A stretch of DNA of 64,000 bases from Ruminococcaceae bacterium UBA2857 (GTDB lineage Bacteria; Bacillota; Clostridia; Oscillospirales; Acutalibacteraceae), in contig DEFH01000013.1 in the NCBI GenBank assembly GCA_002350705.1, forward strand, positions 22,128 to 86,127, read 5' to 3'. Position numbers and translations under genes: made by a program. A model generated the notes under the pieces. The model did not search any database, was not told where the DNA came from, and saw only the letters and a list, made by a program, of their open reading frames with translations. This document shows positions 52,579-60,893 of this stretch, piece by piece (the stretch's first letter is position 1; each line of letters opens with the position of its first letter).

Positions 52579-52595
52579 CGAAAACGCTCGTTTCA
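52579..52595 (+). promoter_or_regulatory. Operator-like inverted repeat in purL leader
   Basis: CGAAAACG-CT-CGTTTC forms an imperfect palindrome about 15 bases after the expected start site, in a roadblock-operator position. It recalls LacI/PurR-type half-sites (GAAAACG), but this is a guess. Confidence 0.3.
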
Positions 52596-52636
52596 ATCAC
52601 AGAGGATTATAAATATGCAGAGATGGGTGAACAAAA

Positions 52637-55600
52637 ATGGCTGCTGTAAAAAGAATTTTTGTCGAAAAGCGTTCCGGCTTTGATGTCGAGGCTCAGAATC
52701 TCCTTGCCGACCTCAGAAACAATCTTGGTCTCAACGCTCTCGAACAGGTGAGAATGATTAACCGTTATGATATAAGCGGTCTTGACGGTGACAGCTTTGA
52801 AAAGGCAAAGAATACGATTCTCAGCGAAACCAATGCGGATATTGTCTATGACGAGGTACTGCCTGCAATGACTGATTTCAGGATATTTGCAATGGAATAT
52901 CTTCCCGGACAGTATGACCAGCGGGCTGACTCCGCTGCACAGTGTGTACAGCTTCTCACGCAGGGGGAAAGACCGCAGGTGATTACTGCCAAGCTGATTG
53001 CTCTCAAAGGCAATATTTCCGATGAAGACTTTCAAAAAGTTCAGCATTATTTAATCAACCCCGTGGAATCCCGTCCGGCTTCTCTCGAAAAGCCCGATTC
53101 CCTTGACCTGAAATCAGCCGTTCCCGATGATGTTGCCGTTGTAGAGGGCTTCACCAAATGGAATGAGAACGAAATGCAGGCGTATTTCAATTCAATGGGA
53201 TTTGCCATGACACTTTCCGATCTGAAATTCTGCCGTGACTACTTCCGCGATGATGAACACCGTGATCCGACTGTGACGGAACTCCGTGTCATTGACACTT
53301 ATTGGTCCGATCACTGCCGCCACACAACTTTCCTTACACGTCTTGAAAAAATCGAAATTGAAAAAGGAATTCTCTCTGAAACCATTGAAAATGCCTTACA
53401 ATTATACCATGAAAGCCGCAATGAAATTTATGGTGAGAATACCACAAGAGACGTTTCTCTCATGGATATGGCTCTCGTGGGCATGAAACTCCTGAAAAAG
53501 CGTGGGCTCATTCCCGACCTTGACCAGAGTGATGAAATTAATGCCTGCTCCATTGAAGTTCCCGTTACCATTGACGGCAAAACGGAACAGTGGCTCGTGC
53601 AGTTCAAAAACGAAACTCACAATCACCCCACGGAAATTGAACCTTTTGGCGGTGCGGCAACCTGTCTTGGCGGTGCCATCCGTGATCCGCTTTCGGGACG
53701 TGCCTATGTCTATCAGGCGATGCGTGTAACCGGCTCAGGCGATCCCACGGTTGCCTTTGAGGACACGATGGCGGGAAAACTCCCCTCACGCAAAATTACA
53801 ACAGGTGCGGCTGCCGGCTACAGCTCCTACGGCAATCAGATCGGTCTTGCCACAGGTCAGGTGACAGAACTCTATGACAAGGGCTATGTTGCCAAAAGAC
53901 TTGAAATCGGTGCGGTTATCGGTGCTTCTCCGAAAGCCAATGTTGTCCGTGATGTGCCTGCTCCCGATGACATTATCGTACTGTTGGGCGGTCGTACAGG
54001 CCGCGACGGCTGCGGCGGTGCAACAGGCTCCTCCAAGGCTCACACAATGGACTCCATTGAAACCTGCGGTGCAGAAGTCCAGAAGGGTAATCCTCCCACA
54101 GAACGCAAAATTCAGAGACTTTTCAGAAACAGTACCGTTTCTACGATGATAAAAAGATGCAATGACTTTGGTGCAGGCGGTGTGTGCGTTGCCATTGGCG
54201 AACTGGCTGACGGTCTGACCGTTGACCTCGACAAAGTAACGAAAAAATATGACGGTCTTGACGGTACCGAACTCGCTATTTCCGAATCACAGGAAAGAAT
54301 GGCTGTCGTTCTCGACAAAAAAGACGTTGACAAATTTATTGCCGAAGCTGACAAGGAAAATCTGGAAGCAACCGCTGTTGCCGTTGTCACCGCCAATCCC
54401 CGTCTTACAATGAAATGGCGTGGCAAAACGATCGTTGATTTGAGCAGAGCTTTCCTGAATACCAACGGTGTCACTCAGACCGCTCAGGCTTATATCACCG
54501 CTCCCAATCCCGAAAACAGCTACAGAAATCATGCTCCGGCAACACTCGCTGACCTTGACGCTGCAACTGCTTTCAAAAAGAATCTTTCCAGATTGGAAGT
54601 ATGCTCTCAGAAAGGCTTGTGCGAGAGATTCGATGCAAGTATCGGTGCGGCAACTGTATTGATGCCTTTCGGCGGTGTCACACAGCTCACTCCCGAAGAT
54701 GCCATGGCTGCCAAAATTCCTCTCCTTGAGGGGGAAACAGATGATGCTACCGCTATGTCTTACGGCTATATTCCGGGTATCTCTAGATGGAGTCCGTTCC
54801 ATGGGGCGGCATACGCTGTGACGGAATCCCTGTCAAAGCTCCTTGCTATCGGTGCCAATCCCATGACGGCAAGACTGACTTTCCAGGAGTACTTTGAAAG
54901 ACTCCATGATGTTCCCTCAAGATGGGGCAAGCCTGCCGCTGCATTGCTTGGCTCTCTCGTTGCACAAATCAAAATGGGACTTCCGTCTATTGGCGGTAAA
55001 GACAGTATGTCAGGCTCTTTTGAAGACTTGGACGTGCCGCCTACTCTGGTAAGCTTTGCCGTTGCCATGACAAAGGCTTCCAAAACAATTTCCGCCGAAT
55101 TCAAAAAAGCAGGTTCAAAAGTTATTTACGTTCCCGTTCCCGAAGACAAAAAATCCCTTCTTCCCGATTGGGATAAACTCAAAGCCATGTACAATGCCGT
55201 ATACAATCTCATGAATGACGGTAAAGTATTGGCTGCGTCTGTTGTCAAAGAGGGCGGTGCGGCTGCTGCCGTGGCTAAAATGTCTTTCGGTAATAAAATT
55301 GGCTTTAAGTTTGCTAAAAACCTCACCAATGATGAGCTTTTCGCTCCGCTGAGCGGTTCACTTGTCGTTGAACTCGCCGACAATGCAGAGCTTGATAATC
55401 GTGTATTGTCATATGAACTCGGTACAACCACCGATGACGGCAAAATTACTGTCAATGGTACGGCTTTGCCAATAGAGGAACTTATTGAAGAATGGACAGG
55501 CAAATTAGAGGGCGTATTCCCCACAAAAGCCGCTTGTCCTCAGAATCAGGTACAAGTACCTCTCTATACGGAAAGAAATACTTCTTCTCCCGCTATCAAG

Positions 55601-56404
55601 ACGGCTAAACCAAAAGTATTTATTCCCGTATTCCCCGGTACCAACTGTGAAATTGATACTGCCCGTGCTTTTGTGAAAGCCGGTGCCGAACCTCAGCTTT
55701 TGGTTGTCCGTAACCTCACGCCAAAGGCTATCGAGGAAACCATTGAAGAAATGGTCAAATTAATCAATCAGTCCCAGATGATCATGCTCCCCGGCGGATT
55801 CTCGGGCGGTGACGAACCCGACGGCTCAGGCAAATTCATTGCCACCACTTTCCGCAATCCGAGAGTTTCAGAGGCTGTCAACAATCTTCTGAAAAACCGT
55901 GACGGTTTGATGCTGGGTATCTGCAACGGATTCCAGGCTCTTATCAAACTCGGTCTTGTGCCTTACGGTGAAATCGTTGACCTGAAAGACACCGATCCGA
56001 CTCTGACATTCAACACTATCGGCAGACATATTTCCAGAATGGCTTATACAAGAGTAACTTCCGTGAAATCTCCGTGGTTCTCGTCCGTCAATGCAGGCGA
56101 TATCTTTGCCGTGCCGATTTCTCACGGTGAAGGAAGATTCGTTGCCAATGATGACGTTCTGAAAAAACTCATTGCCAACGGACAGGTTGCCACACAGTAT
56201 GTTTCACCCGACGGCAAGCAGGCTTGTGACATTGAATACAATCCCAACGGTTCTGTCTGTGCCATCGAGGGCATTACCAGTCCCGACGGACGTGTTCTCG
56301 GCAAAATGGGACACTCCGAACGCAAAGGCGACAACCTCTACTTCAACGTACCGTTTGAGAAAGACCAGAAAATCTTTGAAAGCGGCGTCAACTACTTTAA
56401 ATAA
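52637..56404 (+). CDS. purL: Phosphoribosylformylglycinamidine synthase (large single chain)
   Basis: 1255 residues, the long PurL form that joins synthetase and glutaminase in one chain. It makes FGAM from FGAR, ATP and glutamine in purine synthesis. The synthetase part has SDHCRHTTF, FKNETHNHPTEIEPFGGAATC and GGKDSMSG. The glutaminase part (about 990-1255) has VFIPVFPGTNCEID, GGFSGGDEPDGSGKF, nucleophile Cys in GICNGFQALIKLGL and GEGRF. The ribosome site is weak (GGGTGA). The fused form replaces the separate purS/purL/purQ of Bacillus. Confidence 0.97.
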   Translation: MAAVKRIFVEKRSGFDVEAQNLLADLRNNLGLNALEQVRMINRYDISGLDGDSFEKAKNTILSETNADIVYDEVLPAMTDFRIFAMEYLPGQYDQRADSAAQCVQLLTQGERPQVITAKLIALKGNISDEDFQKVQHYLINPVESRPASLEKPDSLDLKSAVPDDVAVVEGFTKWNENEMQAYFNSMGFAMTLSDLKFCRDYFRDDEHRDPTVTELRVIDTYWSDHCRHTTFLTRLEKIEIEKGILSETIENALQLYHESRNEIYGENTTRDVSLMDMALVGMKLLKKRGLIPDLDQSDEINACSIEVPVTIDGKTEQWLVQFKNETHNHPTEIEPFGGAATCLGGAIRDPLSGRAYVYQAMRVTGSGDPTVAFEDTMAGKLPSRKITTGAAAGYSSYGNQIGLATGQVTELYDKGYVAKRLEIGAVIGASPKANVVRDVPAPDDIIVLLGGRTGRDGCGGATGSSKAHTMDSIETCGAEVQKGNPPTERKIQRLFRNSTVSTMIKRCNDFGAGGVCVAIGELADGLTVDLDKVTKKYDGLDGTELAISESQERMAVVLDKKDVDKFIAEADKENLEATAVAVVTANPRLTMKWRGKTIVDLSRAFLNTNGVTQTAQAYITAPNPENSYRNHAPATLADLDAATAFKKNLSRLEVCSQKGLCERFDASIGAATVLMPFGGVTQLTPEDAMAAKIPLLEGETDDATAMSYGYIPGISRWSPFHGAAYAVTESLSKLLAIGANPMTARLTFQEYFERLHDVPSRWGKPAAALLGSLVAQIKMGLPSIGGKDSMSGSFEDLDVPPTLVSFAVAMTKASKTISAEFKKAGSKVIYVPVPEDKKSLLPDWDKLKAMYNAVYNLMNDGKVLAASVVKEGGAAAAVAKMSFGNKIGFKFAKNLTNDELFAPLSGSLVVELADNAELDNRVLSYELGTTTDDGKITVNGTALPIEELIEEWTGKLEGVFPTKAACPQNQVQVPLYTERNTSSPAIKTAKPKVFIPVFPGTNCEIDTARAFVKAGAEPQLLVVRNLTPKAIEETIEEMVKLINQSQMIMLPGGFSGGDEPDGSGKFIATTFRNPRVSEAVNNLLKNRDGLMLGICNGFQALIKLGLVPYGEIVDLKDTDPTLTFNTIGRHISRMAYTRVTSVKSPWFSSVNAGDIFAVPISHGEGRFVANDDVLKKLIANGQVATQYVSPDGKQACDIEYNPNGSVCAIEGITSPDGRVLGKMGHSERKGDNLYFNVPFEKDQKIFESGVNYFK

Positions 56405-56415
56405 TCACTAAAATT

Positions 56416-56450
56416 CAGTCGGCAGAATAAAAACTCTGCTGACTGTTTTT
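56416..56450 (+). terminator. purL terminator (copy A of a repeated hairpin)
   Basis: CAGTCGGCAGA / TCTGCTGACTG stem followed by T5. It is nearly the same hairpin as the one at 57375-57415. Confidence 0.88.
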
Positions 56451-56476
56451 GATATTTTGGAATGGAGACTTTTTCT

Positions 56477-57370
56477 ATGAAAATTCTTGTAACAGGCGGT
56501 ACGATTTTTGCAAGCAGATATGTTGCGGAGTATTATGTTCACAAACACGATATGGTGTTTTGTCTGAACAGGGGAAACAATCCCCCATCCGAAAATACCA
56601 CTCTCATCAAAGCTGACAGGAACAATCTTGGCGATTCTTTGAAAGATATGCACTTTGACACTGTATTAGACATCACGGCTTACACGGATGAGCATATCAA
56701 TTCTTTGCTTGATTCGGGAATCACTTTTGACAGCTATGTGATGATCAGTTCCAGTGCCGTTTATCCTGAAACTCTCCCCCGACCGTTCAAAGAAACATAT
56801 CCTGTCGGTGAAAATAAAATCTGGGGTGCTTACGGTACAAACAAGATTGCCGCAGAAAACGCCTTATTACAAAGAGTACCCAATGCCTATATTATCCGTC
56901 CGCCATACCTTTACGGAGATATGAACAATCTGTATCGGGAATCGTTTGTCTTTGACTGTGCCATGCAGGAACGTAAATTCTATATTCCTCAAAACAATAT
57001 CAAACTGCAATTTTTTTACATAGGAGATTTGTGCAGATTTATTGACAAAATACTTGAAATCCAGCCGAAACAGCATATTTTCAATGTCGGCAACAAAGAC
57101 TGTATTACGATTGCGGAATGGGTAAAACTTTGTTATCAGGCAGTCGGCAAAACAGCGGAATTAGCGTATGTTACCAACGGTGACGAACAGAGAAATTATT
57201 TTTGCTTTTACGATTACGAATACAGCCTTGACGTTGAGAAACAGTATCAAATCATGTCTGATACAACAAATTTGCTTGACGGCTTGAAAAGCTCTTTTGC
57301 ATGGTATAAAAACAATCCGTCACTGGTACGAAAAAAAGACTACATCCATTATATAGACCAAAATTTCTGA
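56477..57370 (+). CDS. NAD-dependent epimerase/dehydratase-family protein
   Basis: 297-residue extended short-chain dehydrogenase fold. The nucleotide-binding loop reads VTGGTIFASRY, where the usual third Gly is Ala/Ser. The catalytic Tyr/Lys pair is in YGTNKIAAE, and the Ser motif is SSSAVYPET. The best resemblance is to atypical SDRs acting on nucleotide sugars or mRNA-binding chloroplast-like members; the substrate is unclear. The start at 56477 follows GGAG at 8 bases. It stands alone between two near-identical terminators. Confidence 0.82.
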   Translation: MKILVTGGTIFASRYVAEYYVHKHDMVFCLNRGNNPPSENTTLIKADRNNLGDSLKDMHFDTVLDITAYTDEHINSLLDSGITFDSYVMISSSAVYPETLPRPFKETYPVGENKIWGAYGTNKIAAENALLQRVPNAYIIRPPYLYGDMNNLYRESFVFDCAMQERKFYIPQNNIKLQFFYIGDLCRFIDKILEIQPKQHIFNVGNKDCITIAEWVKLCYQAVGKTAELAYVTNGDEQRNYFCFYDYEYSLDVEKQYQIMSDTTNLLDGLKSSFAWYKNNPSLVRKKDYIHYIDQNF

Positions 57371-57374
57371 AAAA

Positions 57375-57415
57375 ACAGCCGGCAGAATTTTTCAAAAACT
57401 CTGCCGACTGTTTTG
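57375..57415 (+). terminator. Bidirectional terminator (copy B of repeated hairpin)
   Basis: CAG(C)CGGCAGA / TCTGCCG(A)CTG stem, T-rich on both strands, between the convergent epimerase and TIR genes. Confidence 0.88.
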
Positions 57416-58222
57416 TTATGAGTAAAATTTCTCTAAAAGCAATTTTTCTGCCTCATTTACTATCATTTCAAGCTGTTCTTTTGATGGTTCTTGGTCGATT
57501 GTAACACATTTTACTCCCTCTAAAAGAAACTTATATTTCACTGTCAGTTCAACATCTTTTCCAACAATAACAGGCAATATCATTCCGCCATTAGCCATAA
57601 CATGCATCAATTCCCTATAACACCAAACTGATTTCATACCGTTTTGGCTGACTATCGACAATAAGCATCCTTCTTCAGCAGTTTTTTTCAGTGCATCAGG
57701 TATCCAATCAATATAATCCGATTCTTCCGGTATATCATGCCAGTCGAATACTCTTAAATCTTTTGCAAGCATGACAGAACGAATTTTATCTGCCAACTCC
57801 TGATCTCGGCTGGAACATGAAATAAACACTCTCATGCTGTTCATGATACGTTCGGAAACACGTTTTATGGATATTTCATTATCTATTTTCTTCGATAAAT
57901 CATTTTCATCATCCAATTTGACTGCAAGGATTTTCTTCCCTTCCAGACTTGCAATATATTCACGCTCTTTCTGTACCCATTTGGAATTTCTCGCATTTTC
58001 GCTGTCAACATATACAAACCATTCTCTCGCACGTATTTCACGCTTTATCAGGTCTTCTATTTCACTGTCATCATTCAGACATTTCAGATAAAAGCACAGC
58101 GGTTCAAATCCCTGTTCTTCCATATAATTCCTTATTTTTCTTACTTGTTCAATATCATTATGGGAGTGTGATATAAATACATATCCGCCGTTTCCGTTTT
58201 TTAAATAATTACTCTCCGCCAT
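57416..58222 (-). CDS. Tandem TIR-domain protein
   Basis: 268 residues with two TIR domains back to back and no other domain. TIR1 (about 12-110) starts YVFISHSHND and has Trp82/Glu86 in SKWVQKEREY. TIR2 (about 130-230) starts RVFISCSSRD and has the canonical SVWCYREL with Glu204, the position of the NADase catalytic glutamate. Bacterial TIR proteins cleave NAD+ or make cyclic ADP-ribose signals, often in phage defence. It follows the phosphatase stop by 2 bases; its ribosome site lies inside that gene. Confidence 0.88.
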   Translation of the reverse strand: MAESNYLKNGNGGYVFISHSHNDIEQVRKIRNYMEEQGFEPLCFYLKCLNDDSEIEDLIKREIRAREWFVYVDSENARNSKWVQKEREYIASLEGKKILAVKLDDENDLSKKIDNEISIKRVSERIMNSMRVFISCSSRDQELADKIRSVMLAKDLRVFDWHDIPEESDYIDWIPDALKKTAEEGCLLSIVSQNGMKSVWCYRELMHVMANGGMILPVIVGKDVELTVKYKFLLEGVKCVTIDQEPSKEQLEMIVNEAEKLLLEKFYS

Positions 58223-58224
58223 TT

Positions 58225-58695
58225 TTAGTACTCCCGCTCCTTGTTTTCCGTCAGGTACGCAAAGAACGCCTGACAGCCGTTATGAATATCTTTCCATGCC
58301 GCACGAAAATTCCTTGTATACCAGGGATCCGCCACGCTTTCACTTTTTCCCGTGTAGGACAAAAGCAAATGCACTTTGTTTTCGGTGTCACTGCCAATGA
58401 TTTTGTCAATATTCCGCAGGTTATTATTATCCATTGCGATAATATAATCATAATTTTTGTAGTCGTCAAGCGTCATCTGTCGGGCATATTTTCCGTCACA
58501 GCTGATACCGTATTCTGCCAGCAGTCTTTGCACCGGCAGATAAACAGGATTTCCGATTTCTTCTCTTGATGTGGCACCGGATTCTATATGAAATTCTTTT
58601 TCCATGCCTGCCTTTTTGACGATTTCTTTCATCACAAACTCCGCCATCGGACTTCTGCAAATATTGCCGTGACACACAAACATGATTTTTATCAT
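58225..58695 (-). CDS. Low-molecular-weight protein-tyrosine phosphatase
   Basis: 156 residues. The P-loop CHGNICRS (Cys8, Arg14) sits at the N-terminus and the general acid Asp is in DPWYTRN, both intact. Such enzymes dephosphorylate tyrosine kinases of capsule systems or arginine-phosphorylated proteins. The start at 58695 is 10 bases after GGGGAG; the in-frame TTG upstream overlaps this site. It is the first gene of a tight two-gene operon with the tandem-TIR protein. Confidence 0.92.
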   Translation of the reverse strand: MIKIMFVCHGNICRSPMAEFVMKEIVKKAGMEKEFHIESGATSREEIGNPVYLPVQRLLAEYGISCDGKYARQMTLDDYKNYDYIIAMDNNNLRNIDKIIGSDTENKVHLLLSYTGKSESVADPWYTRNFRAAWKDIHNGCQAFFAYLTENKEREY

Positions 58696-58727
58696 GATTT
58701 TTTCTCTCCCCAAAATAAATTTTCTTT

Positions 58728-58757
58728 ATTGTATCATAATCAACCGTATTCTGTCAA
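58728..58757 (-). promoter_or_regulatory. Promoter of phosphatase-TIR operon
   Basis: Minus-strand TTGACA (58757-58752), 18-base spacer, TACAAT (58733-58728), about 32 bases before the ATG and back-to-back with the response-regulator promoter. Confidence 0.7.
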
Positions 58758-58785
58758 AAAAGCTGTAGCCAAATTTCATTCATAA

Positions 58786-58794
58786 TGGTATAAT
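58786..58794 (+). promoter_or_regulatory. Extended -10 of response-regulator gene
   Basis: TGGTATAAT with no recognisable -35; the transcript would start near 58801, 25 bases before the ATG. Confidence 0.6.
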
Positions 58795-58825
58795 TGAGAA
58801 AAAATCCCGAAAGGAGTCATTTCTC

Positions 58826-59503
58826 ATGCAGATTTTATTGGTGGAAGACGAAGTTTCCCTTTCCAACGCAGTCAAAAAAATTCTGGAACAGTATGGTTAT
58901 CTGGTAGACGCAGTTTATGACGGACAGTCCGCAGTGGAATATGTGCAAAGTATTCATTATGACCTGATGATACTGGATGTCATGCTTCCCAAAATGGATG
59001 GCTTTGAGGTAGTGAAGTATCTCAGAAACAATCACTTTGACATTCCTGTTCTGATGCTCACCGCCAAAAGTACCATGGCAGACAAGGTTTCCGGGTTGAA
59101 TTACGGTGCGGATGACTATATGACCAAACCGTTCAACGTGGAGGAACTGCTGGCAAGAGTGGGAGCTTTGACCAGACGCAAAGGAAGTGTTATCGTCAAC
59201 ACGCTGACTTTCAAAGATATTTCCCTTGACCTGAATTCCGGTATGCTTTCCTGCGGGAATGAATCTGTACAGCTCAGTCACAAGGAATTTGAAGTTATGA
59301 AAGTATTTCTCTACAATCCCACGATGACAATCTCCACAGAAAGTCTGATTGTCAAAGTATGGGGGATGAATTCCGATGCGACTGACAACAATGTGGAAGT
59401 ATATATTTCCTTTATCCGCAAAAAACTGAAATATCTCGGTTCCGGAGTGTCTCTGAAAAAGATCCAGCGTTTAGGCTATCGCTTGGAGGAACTGCCATGC
59501 TGA
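58826..59503 (+). CDS. OmpR/PhoB-family response regulator
   Basis: 225 residues. The receiver domain has the acidic pair in LLVEDE, phospho-acceptor Asp51 (LMILDVMLPKMDGFE), Thr in LMLTAKS and Lys in MTKPF. The C-terminal winged helix (about 125-222) has the wing motif VEVYISFIRKKL. AAAGGAG precedes the ATG. It overlaps the kinase gene by 7 bases. Its likely target is the promoter of the surface-protein gene just downstream of the kinase. Confidence 0.95.
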   Translation: MQILLVEDEVSLSNAVKKILEQYGYLVDAVYDGQSAVEYVQSIHYDLMILDVMLPKMDGFEVVKYLRNNHFDIPVLMLTAKSTMADKVSGLNYGADDYMTKPFNVEELLARVGALTRRKGSVIVNTLTFKDISLDLNSGMLSCGNESVQLSHKEFEVMKVFLYNPTMTISTESLIVKVWGMNSDATDNNVEVYISFIRKKLKYLGSGVSLKKIQRLGYRLEELPC

Positions 59504-60801
59504 AAAATTATCGCAGAAGATTTGTGCTTCTGAACATGATTTTAGTAGGGTTGGTACTGGCAGGAACTTTTGTCATCATCGGTGCTGTCCTGTACAAAAA
59601 CCATTACAGCGAACTGCAAAATACCATGACACTCGTTCTCAAGCCCTGGAATGCATCCGAAGGAAAACAGCCTCCTCATTCCGCCAACAAAAAACAACAG
59701 CCTCCCGATAAGCCCGAAAGTACCTCTCACGAACCGCAGTCCCCTCCCGAACCCAAAGCACAGCCTTCGCAGTCCCAATTCCAAAAAGATGACAATATCA
59801 CTACCATTTTCTATAACAGCAGGGACAAGGACATTTCCGTACTTTCCGAAACCCTGTCATTTGACGGAGAAGTATCTGAAATTGTGCCTGAAATCGCAAA
59901 GCAAAAAGACAGCTTCGGTACACTGGGACAATACCATATCATTTACTATCGGGAAAAAACAGAAAATGAATATAAAATTGCCGTCACAGATATTTCTTAT
60001 ATCAATGACCGTATGGTAAATATTGTGATTATTTTGGTGCTGACCTATCTGCTTTCCATGGGACTGGTTTTCTTTATCAGCTTAAAGCTCTCACGACTGG
60101 CGGCACAGCCTATGGAAAAAGCAATCGAAATGGAACGCAAATTTGTAGCGGATATTTCCCACGACCTCAAAACACCGATTACAGTCATTCTTGCCAACAA
60201 CAGCATTATTCAGTCCAATCCCCTGGCCCCTGTCTCCGAAAATCGTCAGTGGATTGACAGTACCGACAATGCCGCCAAGGAAATGATGAATCTTGTACAG
60301 GAAATGCTCACACTGTCCTCTCTGGAGTCCGTTGAAAAAACGGTTGTCAAAGAACCCGTGAATCTTTCTTCTGCCGCACAGAAATGTGTCCTGCAAATGG
60401 AGTCGGTGGCTTATGAACGGGGCATTACTATGAATGACAGCATTGAAGAACAAATTTTTATACAGTCCACAGACGACTATACCAAACGCATTTGCAGTAG
60501 TCTGATTGAAAACGCTTTGAAATATGAGCCTGACAACGGCAGAATTTCTGTGAAAGTATATGCCCTGCGGAAAAAAGCCCTTCTTTCTGTGCAGAACTAT
60601 GGCAGTGTTATCAGTGAAAACGATTTGCCGCATATTTTCGACAGGTTCTATCGCAGCGACAAAACACGCAGTTTATCAGGCGGGCATGGTCTGGGATTGC
60701 CGATCATCCGGCAGATGACCAAATTAATTGATGCTCAGATCGACGTACAAAGCAATTCCGATATAGGAACGATCTTCACGGTTATTTTTGAAACACCATA
60801 A
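59497..60801 (+). CDS. Sensor histidine kinase
   Basis: 434 residues. Two membrane helices (about 12-32 and 172-195) bracket an external domain with a Pro/Gln/Lys/Ser-rich disordered stretch (about 50-95). Dimerisation helix with His222 in DISHDLKTPITVI, N box IENALKYEPDNG, F box HIFDRFYRSDKTRS and G box GGHGLGLPI. No HAMP is obvious. Forms the two-component system with the overlapping regulator gene. The signal is unknown. Confidence 0.94.
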   Translation: MLKNYRRRFVLLNMILVGLVLAGTFVIIGAVLYKNHYSELQNTMTLVLKPWNASEGKQPPHSANKKQQPPDKPESTSHEPQSPPEPKAQPSQSQFQKDDNITTIFYNSRDKDISVLSETLSFDGEVSEIVPEIAKQKDSFGTLGQYHIIYYREKTENEYKIAVTDISYINDRMVNIVIILVLTYLLSMGLVFFISLKLSRLAAQPMEKAIEMERKFVADISHDLKTPITVILANNSIIQSNPLAPVSENRQWIDSTDNAAKEMMNLVQEMLTLSSLESVEKTVVKEPVNLSSAAQKCVLQMESVAYERGITMNDSIEEQIFIQSTDDYTKRICSSLIENALKYEPDNGRISVKVYALRKKALLSVQNYGSVISENDLPHIFDRFYRSDKTRSLSGGHGLGLPIIRQMTKLIDAQIDVQSNSDIGTIFTVIFETP

Positions 60802-60813
60802 AATTTTTTATTA

Positions 60814-60847
60814 TTTTTAAGAACTTTTTAAGAAGTTTGTATATAAT
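60814..60847 (+). promoter_or_regulatory. Surface-protein promoter with 11-bp-phased direct repeats
   Basis: Perfect TATAAT (60842-60847) without a good -35. Two exact copies of TTTTTAAGAA at 60814-60823 and 60825-60834 are offset by 11 bp and cover the -35 region. This is the geometry of OmpR/PhoB-type activator sites. Confidence 0.6.
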
Positions 60848-60893
60848 GGTGTTCAAGAGATATGATTCGCAAAATTTAAAGGAGGTCTTTTCT

